Translations under genes and position numbers: made by a program
The notes under the pieces: model-generated
Database searches by the model: none
Told to the model about the DNA's origin: nothing
Seen by the model: only the letters and a program-made list of their open reading frames with translations
Assembly (NCBI GenBank): GCA_036005065.1
Contig: DASYQW010000100.1
Span: 1 to 39,503, forward strand
Direction: 5' to 3'
Length of the DNA stretch: 39,503 nt
Source: Candidatus Methylomirabilota bacterium
Lineage (GTDB): Bacteria > Methylomirabilota > Methylomirabilia > Rokubacteriales > DASRDR01
Shown here: positions 24,210-30,708 of the stretch, one piece after another
Layout: every line of letters begins with the position of its first letter
Numbering within the stretch: the first letter of the stretch is position 1

Positions 24210-24764
24210 TCAGGCTCCCACGATCACGTCGACGACCTTCTGGAGATGGCTGAGGTCGATGGGTTTGTTGATCATCGTGAACGGCCCGATCTCGAGCGCC
24301 TTCGACATGAGCTCCGAGTCGGGGTAGCCGGTCACGATGACGACGGGCAACTCGGGGCGAAGGGCGTGGAGCTGCCGGAACGTCTCGACGCCGCTGATCC
24401 CCGGCATGATGAGGTCGAGGAGGGCCACGTCGAGGTCGGTCTGCTTGGCGATCTCGAGCGCCTCCTCGCCGCTGGCCGCCGTGAGCACGTGGCGCTGGGC
24501 GGTCTGGAGGGCCGAAGCGATGAACTGCCGGGTCACGTCCTCGTCGTCCACGACCAGGATGGTCACCCGAAGGTTCGCCGCATGCTGGCGGAACCAGTCA
24601 TCCAGGATGGACTTGTGGAATCGCCACTGCCGTCCCACCTTGTGGCCCGGGAGCTCGCGGCGCTCCGCCAACCGGTACACGGTGGAGACGGGTAGCTTCA
24701 AATAGGCGGCAACGTCGCGGATCGTCAGGATCTCGGCCGTCGCTTGGCCCCGGCGCTCAGCCAT
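24210..24764 (-). CDS. Excisionase-type HTH / receiver-domain fusion regulator
   Basis: The 184-residue protein joins an N-terminal MerR/excisionase-like DNA-binding domain (about 12-60: LTIRDVAAYLKLPVSTVYRLAERRELPGHKVGRQWRFHKSILDDW) to a CheY-type receiver (about 66-184). The receiver is complete: Asp73-Asp74, phospho-acceptor Asp117 (LLDLIMPG), Thr145 (VTGYP) and Lys167 (NKPID). The order is the reverse of most response regulators, which have the receiver first. No histidine kinase lies nearby. AAGGA about 10 bp upstream supports the ATG at 24764 over longer forms. It lies 133 bp upstream of citrate synthase on the same strand, so it may control that string. Confidence 0.85.
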   Translation of the reverse strand: MAERRGQATAEILTIRDVAAYLKLPVSTVYRLAERRELPGHKVGRQWRFHKSILDDWFRQHAANLRVTILVVDDEDVTRQFIASALQTAQRHVLTAASGEEALEIAKQTDLDVALLDLIMPGISGVETFRQLHALRPELPVVIVTGYPDSELMSKALEIGPFTMINKPIDLSHLQKVVDVIVGA

Positions 24765-25279
24765 CGCTTGTCCTTCCGCTTGATTGACGACGCTGGGCCG
24801 GCGATGCGCCTTGGCGTCCCTCAACGTTGTTGGCGTTAATTCGGCGTAGGGCGACATAGTTTCATCCGCCCGCGAGGCTGTCAAGGGAAAAGCAACGCGT
24901 TCACTGATCGATCCTCGGGTGTCGCTCGTGCTCGGTTGCGGCTTCTGAAATCTGGGCGCCATGCCGTGTCTCCCCCACCGTGAGGCCTGCGTTGGTTCCT
25001 CGGTGACCACCCTTCCGGGTGTCCAGGTGGGCAGTGCAACGAGAGTACCAATCAGGGGCCCATGCTGAACCTCCTGTCACATAAGCGATTCCCGGCTTCC
25101 CTCGACGCTCGGGCGGGTCCCGATGGTCGATTCTTAGTCATTTCTGCCTCCGACTTGAATCTGTTTTAACCAGTTAGGCGATGGCCCGAAGCGATTCCCG
25201 CGAAGTGCAAGACGTTTCTCTTGCCCGAGGCTGGCTTGACACGCAATCCATCGGTGCGGTACGGTGAGGGGTGCCCGCG
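24765..25279. other. 515-bp intergenic region between divergent genes
   Basis: This gap separates the minus-strand HTH-receiver gene and the plus-strand tusA-like gene. I see no convincing protein or tRNA in it. It is less GC-rich than its surroundings (for example around 25120-25180). It contains the palindrome CAACGTTG at 24822-24829 and a TTGACA box at 25236-25241. It is presumably a two-way regulatory region. Confidence 0.5.
25236..25265 (+). promoter_or_regulatory. Candidate promoter of the tusA-like operon
   Basis: TTGACA (25236-25241) is a perfect -35 box, followed after 18 bp by TACGGT (25260-25265), a weak -10 box. Transcription would start around 25272, almost at the start codon, giving a near-leaderless mRNA. 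The -10 may therefore be misassigned. Confidence 0.35.
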
Positions 25280-25522
25280 ATGCAGACCGAGATCCAGGCC
25301 GACCGCGTGCTCGACTGTCTCGGCCTGTTCTGCCCCATGCCGATCGTCAAGACGCGTGAGGCGATCAAGACGATGACGGCCGGCCAGGTTCTGGAGATGC
25401 TCTCCGACGACCCCGCCAGCGACGCCGACATGAAGAGTTGGGCCAGGCGGACCGGGAACGAGCTCGTTGCGGTCACGAAGGACGGCCCGATCTACCGCTT
25501 CTTGGTCCGAAAGACCGGATAG
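25280..25522 (+). CDS. TusA-family sulfur carrier protein
   Basis: The 80-residue protein has the family signature CPMPIVKTR near residue 20, where the Cys of CPxP carries a persulfide. The rest follows the TusA fold (VLEMLSDDPASDADMKSWARRTGN). TusA proteins receive sulfur from a cysteine desulfurase and pass it to acceptors such as tRNA thiolation or molybdenum-cofactor enzymes. The ATG at 25280 has GGTGAGGGG about 9 bp upstream; a GTG at 25271 would add three residues. It directly precedes a desulfurase homologue, a natural partner, although that partner lacks the PLP lysine. Confidence 0.9.
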   Translation: MQTEIQADRVLDCLGLFCPMPIVKTREAIKTMTAGQVLEMLSDDPASDADMKSWARRTGNELVAVTKDGPIYRFLVRKTG

Positions 25523-26690
25523 GCTCGGCCCCCCGGGATCCGGGCGCCGGATCTACCTGGATTACGGGGGCTTTGCCCCCGTCGACCCGCGCGTGCTGGC
25601 CGTCATGACGCCCTTTCTCGAAGGGTGGGTGGGCAATCCCTCGGCTATTCACACGCTGGGCCAGGAAGCTCGTGACTCGCTCGCCGCCGCCCGGGCCAAG
25701 GTCGGTCGGCTCGTGGGCGGCCGCGCGGAGGGCGTCGTCTTCACCAGCGGCGCCACCGAGGCCAACAACGTCGCGATCAAGGGAGTGGCCCTTCGGCGGG
25801 CGGGCCGCCACGTCGTCACCACGGCCATCGAGCACCCGTCGGTCCTGACGCCGTGCCGCGACCTCATGAAGCATGGCTTCGAGGTGACCTTCCTGCCCGT
25901 CGATCCGGCAGGCCGGGTGGCTCCGGACCAGGTTCGAGCGGCGCTGCGCGCCGATACCTGTCTGGTCTCCATCGGAGCCGCCAACGCCGAGATCGGCGTG
26001 ATCCAGCCCTGGGCAGCGATCGCCGCCATCGCGCAGGCGGCCGGCGTCCCCTTCCATGTGGACGGGGTGGGAGCGGTGGGCCGCGTGCCGCTGGCCGTCG
26101 AAGCCGATGGCATCGATCTGTTGACGCTGGCCGCCAACGATCTCTACGGCCCCCCCGGCGTCGGCGCGCTCTGGGTCCGTCCCGGCCTCCGCCTCATCCC
26201 GCAGATCCTGGGCGGGGGGCAGGAAGGCGGCCTGCGATCGGGCACGGAGAATCTCGCGGGTGTGGTCGGACTGGGCGTGGCGGCGGAGGTGGCCCTTCGC
26301 GATGGACCGGCCGAGACGGCCCGGCTGGTGGAGCTGCGAGACCGGCTGACCGAGGGGCTCCTGGCCTCGTGCGGAACGGTGCGGCTGACCGGGCCGCGCG
26401 TGGGCCGCTTACCGCACCATGCGAGCGTCGTCGTCCCCGGGGTGAAGGGCGAGAGCCTCCTCCTGGCGCTCGATCTCGTCGGCATCTCGGCGGCCACGGG
26501 CTCGGCCTGTGTCGCCCTCACGGGGGAACCCTCGCACGTCTTGCGGGCGCTCGGCCTCGATTCGCCCGTGGCCGAAGGGTCGCTCTGCGTCACGTTGGGG
26601 CGCTGGACGCGAGCGGAGGACATCCACGTCTTCCTGGCGGAGCTTCCCCCGATCGTCGACCGCCTGCGCGCGATCTCTCCACTCGGCTGA
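25467..26690 (+). CDS. Cysteine desulfurase (NifS/IscS) homologue lacking the PLP lysine
   Basis: The fold-defining segments of NifS/IscS are present: IYLDYGGFAPVDP, TSGATEANN, EHPSVL (His123), FHVD (Asp199), RSGTEN, and GSACVAL with the persulfide Cys348. The cofactor site is altered. Where IscS has S-x-H-K-I-Y-G-P, this protein reads AANDLYGP, so the Schiff-base Lys is Asp225 (codon 26139-26141), His is Asn and Ser is Ala. The second Asn of the NNEIG motif is Ala174. It probably cannot do normal PLP desulfuration. No ATG or GTG occurs in frame between the tusA-like stop and the conserved IYLDY. The only candidate start is TTG at 25467, overlapping tusA by 56 bp, so a frameshift fusion is possible. 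N-terminal residues before about 27 are doubtful. Confidence 0.85.
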   Translation: MRSRRTARSTASWSERPDRLGPPGSGRRIYLDYGGFAPVDPRVLAVMTPFLEGWVGNPSAIHTLGQEARDSLAAARAKVGRLVGGRAEGVVFTSGATEANNVAIKGVALRRAGRHVVTTAIEHPSVLTPCRDLMKHGFEVTFLPVDPAGRVAPDQVRAALRADTCLVSIGAANAEIGVIQPWAAIAAIAQAAGVPFHVDGVGAVGRVPLAVEADGIDLLTLAANDLYGPPGVGALWVRPGLRLIPQILGGGQEGGLRSGTENLAGVVGLGVAAEVALRDGPAETARLVELRDRLTEGLLASCGTVRLTGPRVGRLPHHASVVVPGVKGESLLLALDLVGISAATGSACVALTGEPSHVLRALGLDSPVAEGSLCVTLGRWTRAEDIHVFLAELPPIVDRLRAISPLG

Positions 26691-26698
26691 GTGTCCCG

Positions 26699-27394
26699 GT
26701 GAAGCTCGTCTGCTTCGACATCGACGGGACGCTCTTGTCGGCCAGCGGCGCCGGCCGCCGGGCCCTCGGCCAGGCGCTCCTGGACGTATATGGCACGGCC
26801 GGTCCGATCGATACCTACGATTTCCATGGCGGGACCGATCCGCAGATCATCCGGGACCTTCTCGGCGCGGCCGGGCTCTCGCCGGCGGAGATCGCCGCCC
26901 GCGAGGCCGACCTCTTCGCCCACTACCTCGGACACCTCGCGGGGGAAATCGGGGATGGCCGGCAGGTCACCCTCTACCCCGGGGTGGCGGCGCTCGTCGA
27001 GGCGCTGGCCGGGCGCGGGGACTGCCTGGTGGGGCTGCTCACGGGCAACATTGAGGCGGGCGCCCGAATCAAGCTCGAGCCGACCGGACTCCTCCCGCGG
27101 TTCCGGGTCGGCGCCTATGGCTCGGACCACGCCGACCGCACGTGCCTCCCGGCTGTGGCGGCGGGACGGGCCGCCGCGCTGGTGGGCCGGGCATTCCTGG
27201 GCCCGGACCTGGTGATCATCGGCGACACGCCGCGAGACGTCGGATGTGGCCGCGCCTTCGGAGCCCGGTGTATCGCGGTCGCCACCGGCCGTCACGCCGT
27301 AGCGGAGCTGACCGCCTGCGCGCCCGATCACGTCTTCGCGAACCTGGCCGAGACGGATCGGGTGATGGGCGCGATCCTGGACAGCCGCCCATGA
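26699..27394 (+). CDS. HAD-superfamily hydrolase (phosphoglycolate-phosphatase-like)
   Basis: The 231-residue protein begins with HAD motif I, LVCFDIDGTLL (nucleophile and acid-base Asp). LLTGN supplies motif II (Thr), and VIIGDTPRDVGCGRA motif IV (GD-x3-D). The motif III lysine is not obvious: the usual region reads GSDHADRTCLPAV. A cap domain lies between motifs I and II. Members remove phosphate from small metabolites; the substrate is unknown. The start is GTG at 26699, 8 bp after the preceding stop. Confidence 0.85.
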   Translation: MKLVCFDIDGTLLSASGAGRRALGQALLDVYGTAGPIDTYDFHGGTDPQIIRDLLGAAGLSPAEIAAREADLFAHYLGHLAGEIGDGRQVTLYPGVAALVEALAGRGDCLVGLLTGNIEAGARIKLEPTGLLPRFRVGAYGSDHADRTCLPAVAAGRAAALVGRAFLGPDLVIIGDTPRDVGCGRAFGARCIAVATGRHAVAELTACAPDHVFANLAETDRVMGAILDSRP

Positions 27395-27434
27395 GAGGCC
27401 GGCGCCGCCGGACGGGCGACGCCGATCCGCGCGC

Positions 27435-27863
27435 ATGACGCGCCTCCTGGTCGTCTGGCTCCACCTGCTGGCGGCGGCGGTCTGGGTCGGCGGGCTCCTC
27501 TACGCGAGCCACCTCGTCGTCCCCGCCCTCGCCCGGGGCGAACGGTTGCCCGTGATCCTCCTGACCCGGGCCCGGGTCAGCGCCTGGGTGGCGGTCGGAC
27601 TCCTCGTCCTGACCGGCCTCGAGAATCTTCGCCACACCCGGCTCGACAGCGCCTGGCTGATGAGCAAGGTGCTGCTCGTCCTCGTCCTCGTCCCGCTGGC
27701 CGCGCACCGTGACTTTGCCCTGATTCCGCGCGTGGTCCGGGAGATCGAGCGGGGGATCCCCGCCGCCGTCGTCCTGGGCGGCCTTCGCTGGCTCGACCGC
27801 GCCCTCATCCTCCTGGCCGCCGTCGTCCTCTTCCTGGGTGTGGGCCTTTCCCGGGGCCGTTGA
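27435..27863 (+). CDS. CopD-like four-helix membrane protein
   Basis: The 142-residue protein has about four transmembrane segments. VVWLHLLAAAVWVGGLLYAS near the start carries the H-x6-W-x-G-G pattern seen in CopD-type copper-resistance and related heme- or metal-associated membrane proteins. Further helices are around VSAWVAVGLLVLTGL, MSKVLLVLVLVPLAA and RALILLAAVVLFLGV. The function in this context is unknown. It begins 40 bp after the HAD gene and precedes the monooxygenase. Confidence 0.75.
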   Translation: MTRLLVVWLHLLAAAVWVGGLLYASHLVVPALARGERLPVILLTRARVSAWVAVGLLVLTGLENLRHTRLDSAWLMSKVLLVLVLVPLAAHRDFALIPRVVREIERGIPAAVVLGGLRWLDRALILLAAVVLFLGVGLSRGR

Positions 27864-27911
27864 GTCGAGCGGAGCGCGAGTGGCGGGGTTCGGCGCCGCG
27901 TTGGGGTACTG

Positions 27912-29087
27912 ATGGCCGCCGCCCTGCCGCCTCGGACGCTCGTCATCGGCGGGGGCATCGGGGGGCTCTCGCTCGCGCGCGAGCTTGCCATCCGGGGGCT
28001 CCCGGTGACCGTGCTCGAGCGGACGCCGACCCCGGCGCCGGTCGGGGCCGGGATCATCATGAACCCCAACGCCATGCGGGTGCTCGAGCGGAACGGGCTC
28101 GCCGAGCCTCTCCGCGAGCGCGGGTGGCCGTACCTGGCTCGCGAGACCTGCGATCACCGGGGGCGCCTCCTGGCGACCCGCGATCACCGGCCACTCCACG
28201 AGGCGGGGAAGATCGCGCTCGGCCTGCTGGTCCACCGGGCCCATCTCCACCAGGTCCTCCTCGATGGCCTCCCGCCGGGCACGGTGCGGTTCGGAGTCAG
28301 GCTCCGCGGCCTCGAGGTCGCCGCCGACGGGGTGAGCATCGGGGTGGGGGGCGGCCATCGCCTGGAGGCCGAGCTCCTGGTGGGGGCCGACGGGATCCAC
28401 TCCGAAGTGCGCGGACGCGTGTTCGGGCCGAAGGAGCCGGTCTATCTCGGCTACCGGTCGCATCGCCTCGTCGTGGAGAACGAGGACCGCGTCGAGCACT
28501 TCACCGAGTTCCTCGGGCGTGGCCAGCGGATCGGCCTCGTCCCCATCTCGAAGGACCAGCTCTATGTGTGGACGACCTTCAACGCGCCCCGGACGAGTCC
28601 CGCCCAGGCGCTGGGGAGCCCCGCCGAGCTCCGGGCGCTCTTCGGCGGGTTCACCGATCCACGGGTCGCCCGCGCGCTCGGCCGCATCGAGACGACCGAG
28701 GCGGTCCTGTGCACCGACATCGAGGAGATCCACCAGCTCGAGTGGGTACGCGGGCGCGCGGTGCTCCTGGGAGATGCCGCCCACGCCCTCAGCCCCAACC
28801 TGGGCCAGGGCGCGGGCATGGCCATGGAGGACGCAGCCGTCCTGGCCGAGGAGCTGGCCGCGGCTCATCGGGGGGCCCGGTCTCCGGAGGCGGCGCTCCA
28901 CAGCTACCAGGCCCGGCGACGGCCGCGGGTCGCCACGGTGATGCGGCTTTCCCGGGAAGTCGGAGAGGATGGCCAGCGGACCGGGGCCCTCGAGTGCTGG
29001 CGCCGGAATCGGCGCCTTCGGCGCGAGGGGCGAGACGTCAGCCGGGTCGAGGCGGCCCTCGAGCGACTGCTGGCCTATCATATCTGA
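27912..29087 (+). CDS. FAD-dependent monooxygenase (PHBH/salicylate-hydroxylase family)
   Basis: The 391-residue flavoprotein has the FAD-binding GGGIGG motif at 13-18, the DG motif LVGADGIHS at about 157-164, and the GD motif LLGDAAHALSPNLGQGAG at about 286. These three define the class A aromatic hydroxylase family. Such enzymes use NAD(P)H and O2 to hydroxylate aromatic or related rings. The neighbouring 4-oxalocrotonate tautomerase fits an aromatic or meta-cleavage catabolic role, but no ring-cleavage enzyme is in the window. Confidence 0.93.
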   Translation: MAAALPPRTLVIGGGIGGLSLARELAIRGLPVTVLERTPTPAPVGAGIIMNPNAMRVLERNGLAEPLRERGWPYLARETCDHRGRLLATRDHRPLHEAGKIALGLLVHRAHLHQVLLDGLPPGTVRFGVRLRGLEVAADGVSIGVGGGHRLEAELLVGADGIHSEVRGRVFGPKEPVYLGYRSHRLVVENEDRVEHFTEFLGRGQRIGLVPISKDQLYVWTTFNAPRTSPAQALGSPAELRALFGGFTDPRVARALGRIETTEAVLCTDIEEIHQLEWVRGRAVLLGDAAHALSPNLGQGAGMAMEDAAVLAEELAAAHRGARSPEAALHSYQARRRPRVATVMRLSREVGEDGQRTGALECWRRNRRLRREGRDVSRVEAALERLLAYHI

Positions 29088-29123
29088 GGCCACGGCCGGA
29101 ACGAGCGCACAGGAGGAGAGACC

Positions 29124-29312
29124 ATGCCGAACATCACGATTCAGTGGTTCGCCGGGCGGACCGAGCAGCAGCGGCGCGAGATCGTCGCCGCCATCACCGA
29201 GGCCATGGTGAAGATCGGCAAGACCACGCCCGACCAGGTGCACATCGTCTTCCAGGACGTCGAGAAGTCCCACTGGGGGGTCAACGGGAGGCTGGCCAGC
29301 GATCCCGCGTGA
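29124..29312 (+). CDS. 4-oxalocrotonate tautomerase family protein
   Basis: The 62-residue protein begins MPNITIQWFAGRT; after Met removal Pro1 is the catalytic base of this superfamily. The length matches the classical 62-residue enzyme. AGGAGGAGAG at 29111-29120 is a strong ribosome site. It would tautomerise a dienol or oxoacid product. It follows the FAD monooxygenase by 36 bp, so the two probably form an operon for a ring-derived substrate. The C-terminus (HWGVNGRLASDPA) is usual for family members. Confidence 0.93.
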   Translation: MPNITIQWFAGRTEQQRREIVAAITEAMVKIGKTTPDQVHIVFQDVEKSHWGVNGRLASDPA

Positions 29313-29322
29313 CCACTCCGGC

Positions 29323-29337
29323 GGGGGCTCCGCCCCC
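29323..29337 (+). terminator. GC-rich hairpin after the tautomerase gene
   Basis: GGGGGC and GCCCCC pair around the loop TCC, starting 10 bp past the stop at 29312. No U-run follows. It stands between convergent genes (tautomerase and dehydrogenase), so it may act in both directions. It shares the 15-bp core with the hairpin at 17733-17749. Confidence 0.55.
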
Positions 29338-29375
29338 TCTGGGGGGCTCCGGCAGGATCTCAGGGCCGGGAGCTG

Positions 29376-30464
29376 TCAGGCCGGCGAGGCGAGCGAGAAC
29401 GGAACGCCGAGCTCGGCGGCCAGCGAGCGGAGCTGCCTGACCAGCCCCGGGGCCAGCGGGATCCCCTCGCGCCGGCGCCTCTGCTCGCACTCCCACTCCG
29501 GCTCGCCGGCCACCCAGATCCGCTCGGCGCCCTCCGCCTTGGGCGAGTCCTTGAGGGAGCGGAGGAGATCGTCGATGTCGGCTTTGAATGCGTCGATCGG
29601 ACGGAATCGCCCGACGTCGATCGCTCCGAAGAAATGGCCGACGTTGGCGCGCGTGGTCGCGCCCGGGCTCCGGCGGTGGACGTCGGAATGGGCGGCCCCG
29701 CTCAGCACGCCGGCCAGGATGTCCACCATCACCGAGAGCCCGTAGCCCTTGTGGCTGCCCTGCTCGGGGGTCCCGCCGAGCGGCGTGAGGAAGCGGGTGG
29801 CCAGGGCCAGGTCGGGGTCGGTCGTCGGCCGGCCCGTCGAATCCAGGGCCCAGCCCGCCGGGATGGGCTTGGCCCAGCGCGAGGCGACCGCCAGCTTCCC
29901 GATCGCCACCGTGCTGGTGGCCATGTCGAGGACGAACGGATACTCGCGTCCGGCCGGGGCCGCCACCGAGAGCGGGTTCGTGCCGAGGAGGGGCTTCTTG
30001 CCGAAGGTGGGCACGGTGGCGGGCCAGGGCGCGTTCGTCATGCTGAGGCCGATCATGTCGTGGGCGAGGGCCATCATCGAGTAGTTGGCGGCGGCGCCGT
30101 AATGGTTCGAGTTGTAGACGGCGACGAAGCCGACCCCGGAGGTGCGAGCCTTGGCGATGGCGAGCTCCATCGCGCGTGTCCCGACGTAATGGCCCCAGGC
30201 CTGGTTGCCGTCGATGGTGGCCGTCGACTCCTCATCGCGCATGATCTTGGGCTCGGCGGCCGGCAGGATGTAGCCGGCCCGGAACCACTCGTGATACTTG
30301 GGCAGCATCCCGACTCCGTGGGAGTCCACTCCTCGCAGGTCGGTGCCGACCATGAGGTCCACGGTCAGCCGGGCGATCCGAGGCGGCGTACCCCAGCGCT
30401 CGAGAATCGTCAGGGCGAAGGCCTCGAGCCGGTCGTGGCGCACGACGAGTGGCGCGTCGGTCAT
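29376..30464 (-). CDS. Malate/L-lactate dehydrogenase family (Ldh2) oxidoreductase
   Basis: The 362-residue protein belongs to the Ldh2/MDH2 family, unrelated to classic LDH. DLRGVDSHGVGMLPKY carries the catalytic His in SHG, VAVYNSNHYGAAANY is the NADH-loop region, and TNPLSVAAPAG and SHKGYGLSVMVDIL are further family motifs. Members oxidise or reduce 2-hydroxy or 2-oxo acids and imine analogues with NAD(P). The ATG at 30464 overlaps the stop of a 20-codon leader frame and lies within the first copy of a 59-bp duplication. The upstream side is interrupted by an IS element about 150 bp away, which may separate it from former neighbours. Confidence 0.9.
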   Translation of the reverse strand: MTDAPLVVRHDRLEAFALTILERWGTPPRIARLTVDLMVGTDLRGVDSHGVGMLPKYHEWFRAGYILPAAEPKIMRDEESTATIDGNQAWGHYVGTRAMELAIAKARTSGVGFVAVYNSNHYGAAANYSMMALAHDMIGLSMTNAPWPATVPTFGKKPLLGTNPLSVAAPAGREYPFVLDMATSTVAIGKLAVASRWAKPIPAGWALDSTGRPTTDPDLALATRFLTPLGGTPEQGSHKGYGLSVMVDILAGVLSGAAHSDVHRRSPGATTRANVGHFFGAIDVGRFRPIDAFKADIDDLLRSLKDSPKAEGAERIWVAGEPEWECEQRRRREGIPLAPGLVRQLRSLAAELGVPFSLASPA

Positions 30465-30523
30465 CGGAGGACCTTCGGTCCAGCCACGCGACCGGGTCCG
30501 ACGATGGGACCGGGCCGGCTCAT
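30461..30523 (-). CDS. Possible 20-codon leader peptide overlapping the Ldh2 start
   Basis: A short frame starts at ATG 30523, encodes 20 residues rich in Pro, Gly, Arg and Val, and ends in a TGA that overlaps the Ldh2 ATG by 4 bp. Its own start region is a copy of the Ldh2 start region (see the repeat at 30461-30580). It may couple ribosomes to Ldh2, or be only a by-product of the duplication. Confidence 0.3.
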   Translation of the reverse strand: MSRPGPIVGPGRVAGPKVLR

Positions 30524-30580
30524 CGGGGTACCTTCGGACCAGCAGCGTGATGGGGTCTGGGCGATGGGACCGGGCCGAGC
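30461..30580. repeat. Two imperfect tandem copies (about 59-60 bp) covering the Ldh2 start region
   Basis: Copy 1 (30461-30519) and copy 2 (30520-30580) share tcatcgg, accttcgg, and gatgggaccgggccg (30503-30517 and 30563-30577). Copy 1 contains the Ldh2 start codon. Copy 2 contains an equivalent ATG. In copy 1 GGACC-gaa-GGTCC can form a hairpin beside the start; copy 2 has a weakened version. Confidence 0.7.
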
Positions 30581-30606
30581 CCCGAGCAGCCCTAGGACGC
30601 AGGGAG

Positions 30607-30618
30607 GAGGCGGGCCGA
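30607..30618 (+). repeat. 12-bp direct repeat, left flank of the IS element
   Basis: GAGGCGGGCCGA here is identical to 32146-32157. It lies 4 bp outside the left inverted repeat. The pair may mark the recombined target core of the IS insertion. Confidence 0.45.
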
Positions 30619-30622
30619 GACA

Positions 30623-30637
30623 ATATGGAAGGACCGG
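30623..30637 (+). repeat. Left inverted repeat of the IS element
   Basis: ATATGGAAGGACCGG, perfectly complementary to 32110-32124. Confidence 0.85.
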
Positions 30638-30708
30638 CCTCACTTGTTGCACTCTTTCGTGGGTTGCTCCCACGGAGGAACAGAGCCACATGCAAAAGGA
30701 GGCCGGTC

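Noticed and set aside
24765-25279. Possible tRNA, small RNA or riboswitch in the 515-bp gap
   Set aside because: No cloverleaf or known riboswitch core was found by eye; only a short palindrome and one -35-like box stand out.
27216-29273. A 685-codon open frame on the minus strand
   Set aside because: It is antisense to the HAD phosphatase, CopD-like, FAD monooxygenase and tautomerase genes. The composition is artefactual (Gly, Arg, Asp and Pro runs) and no domain is visible.
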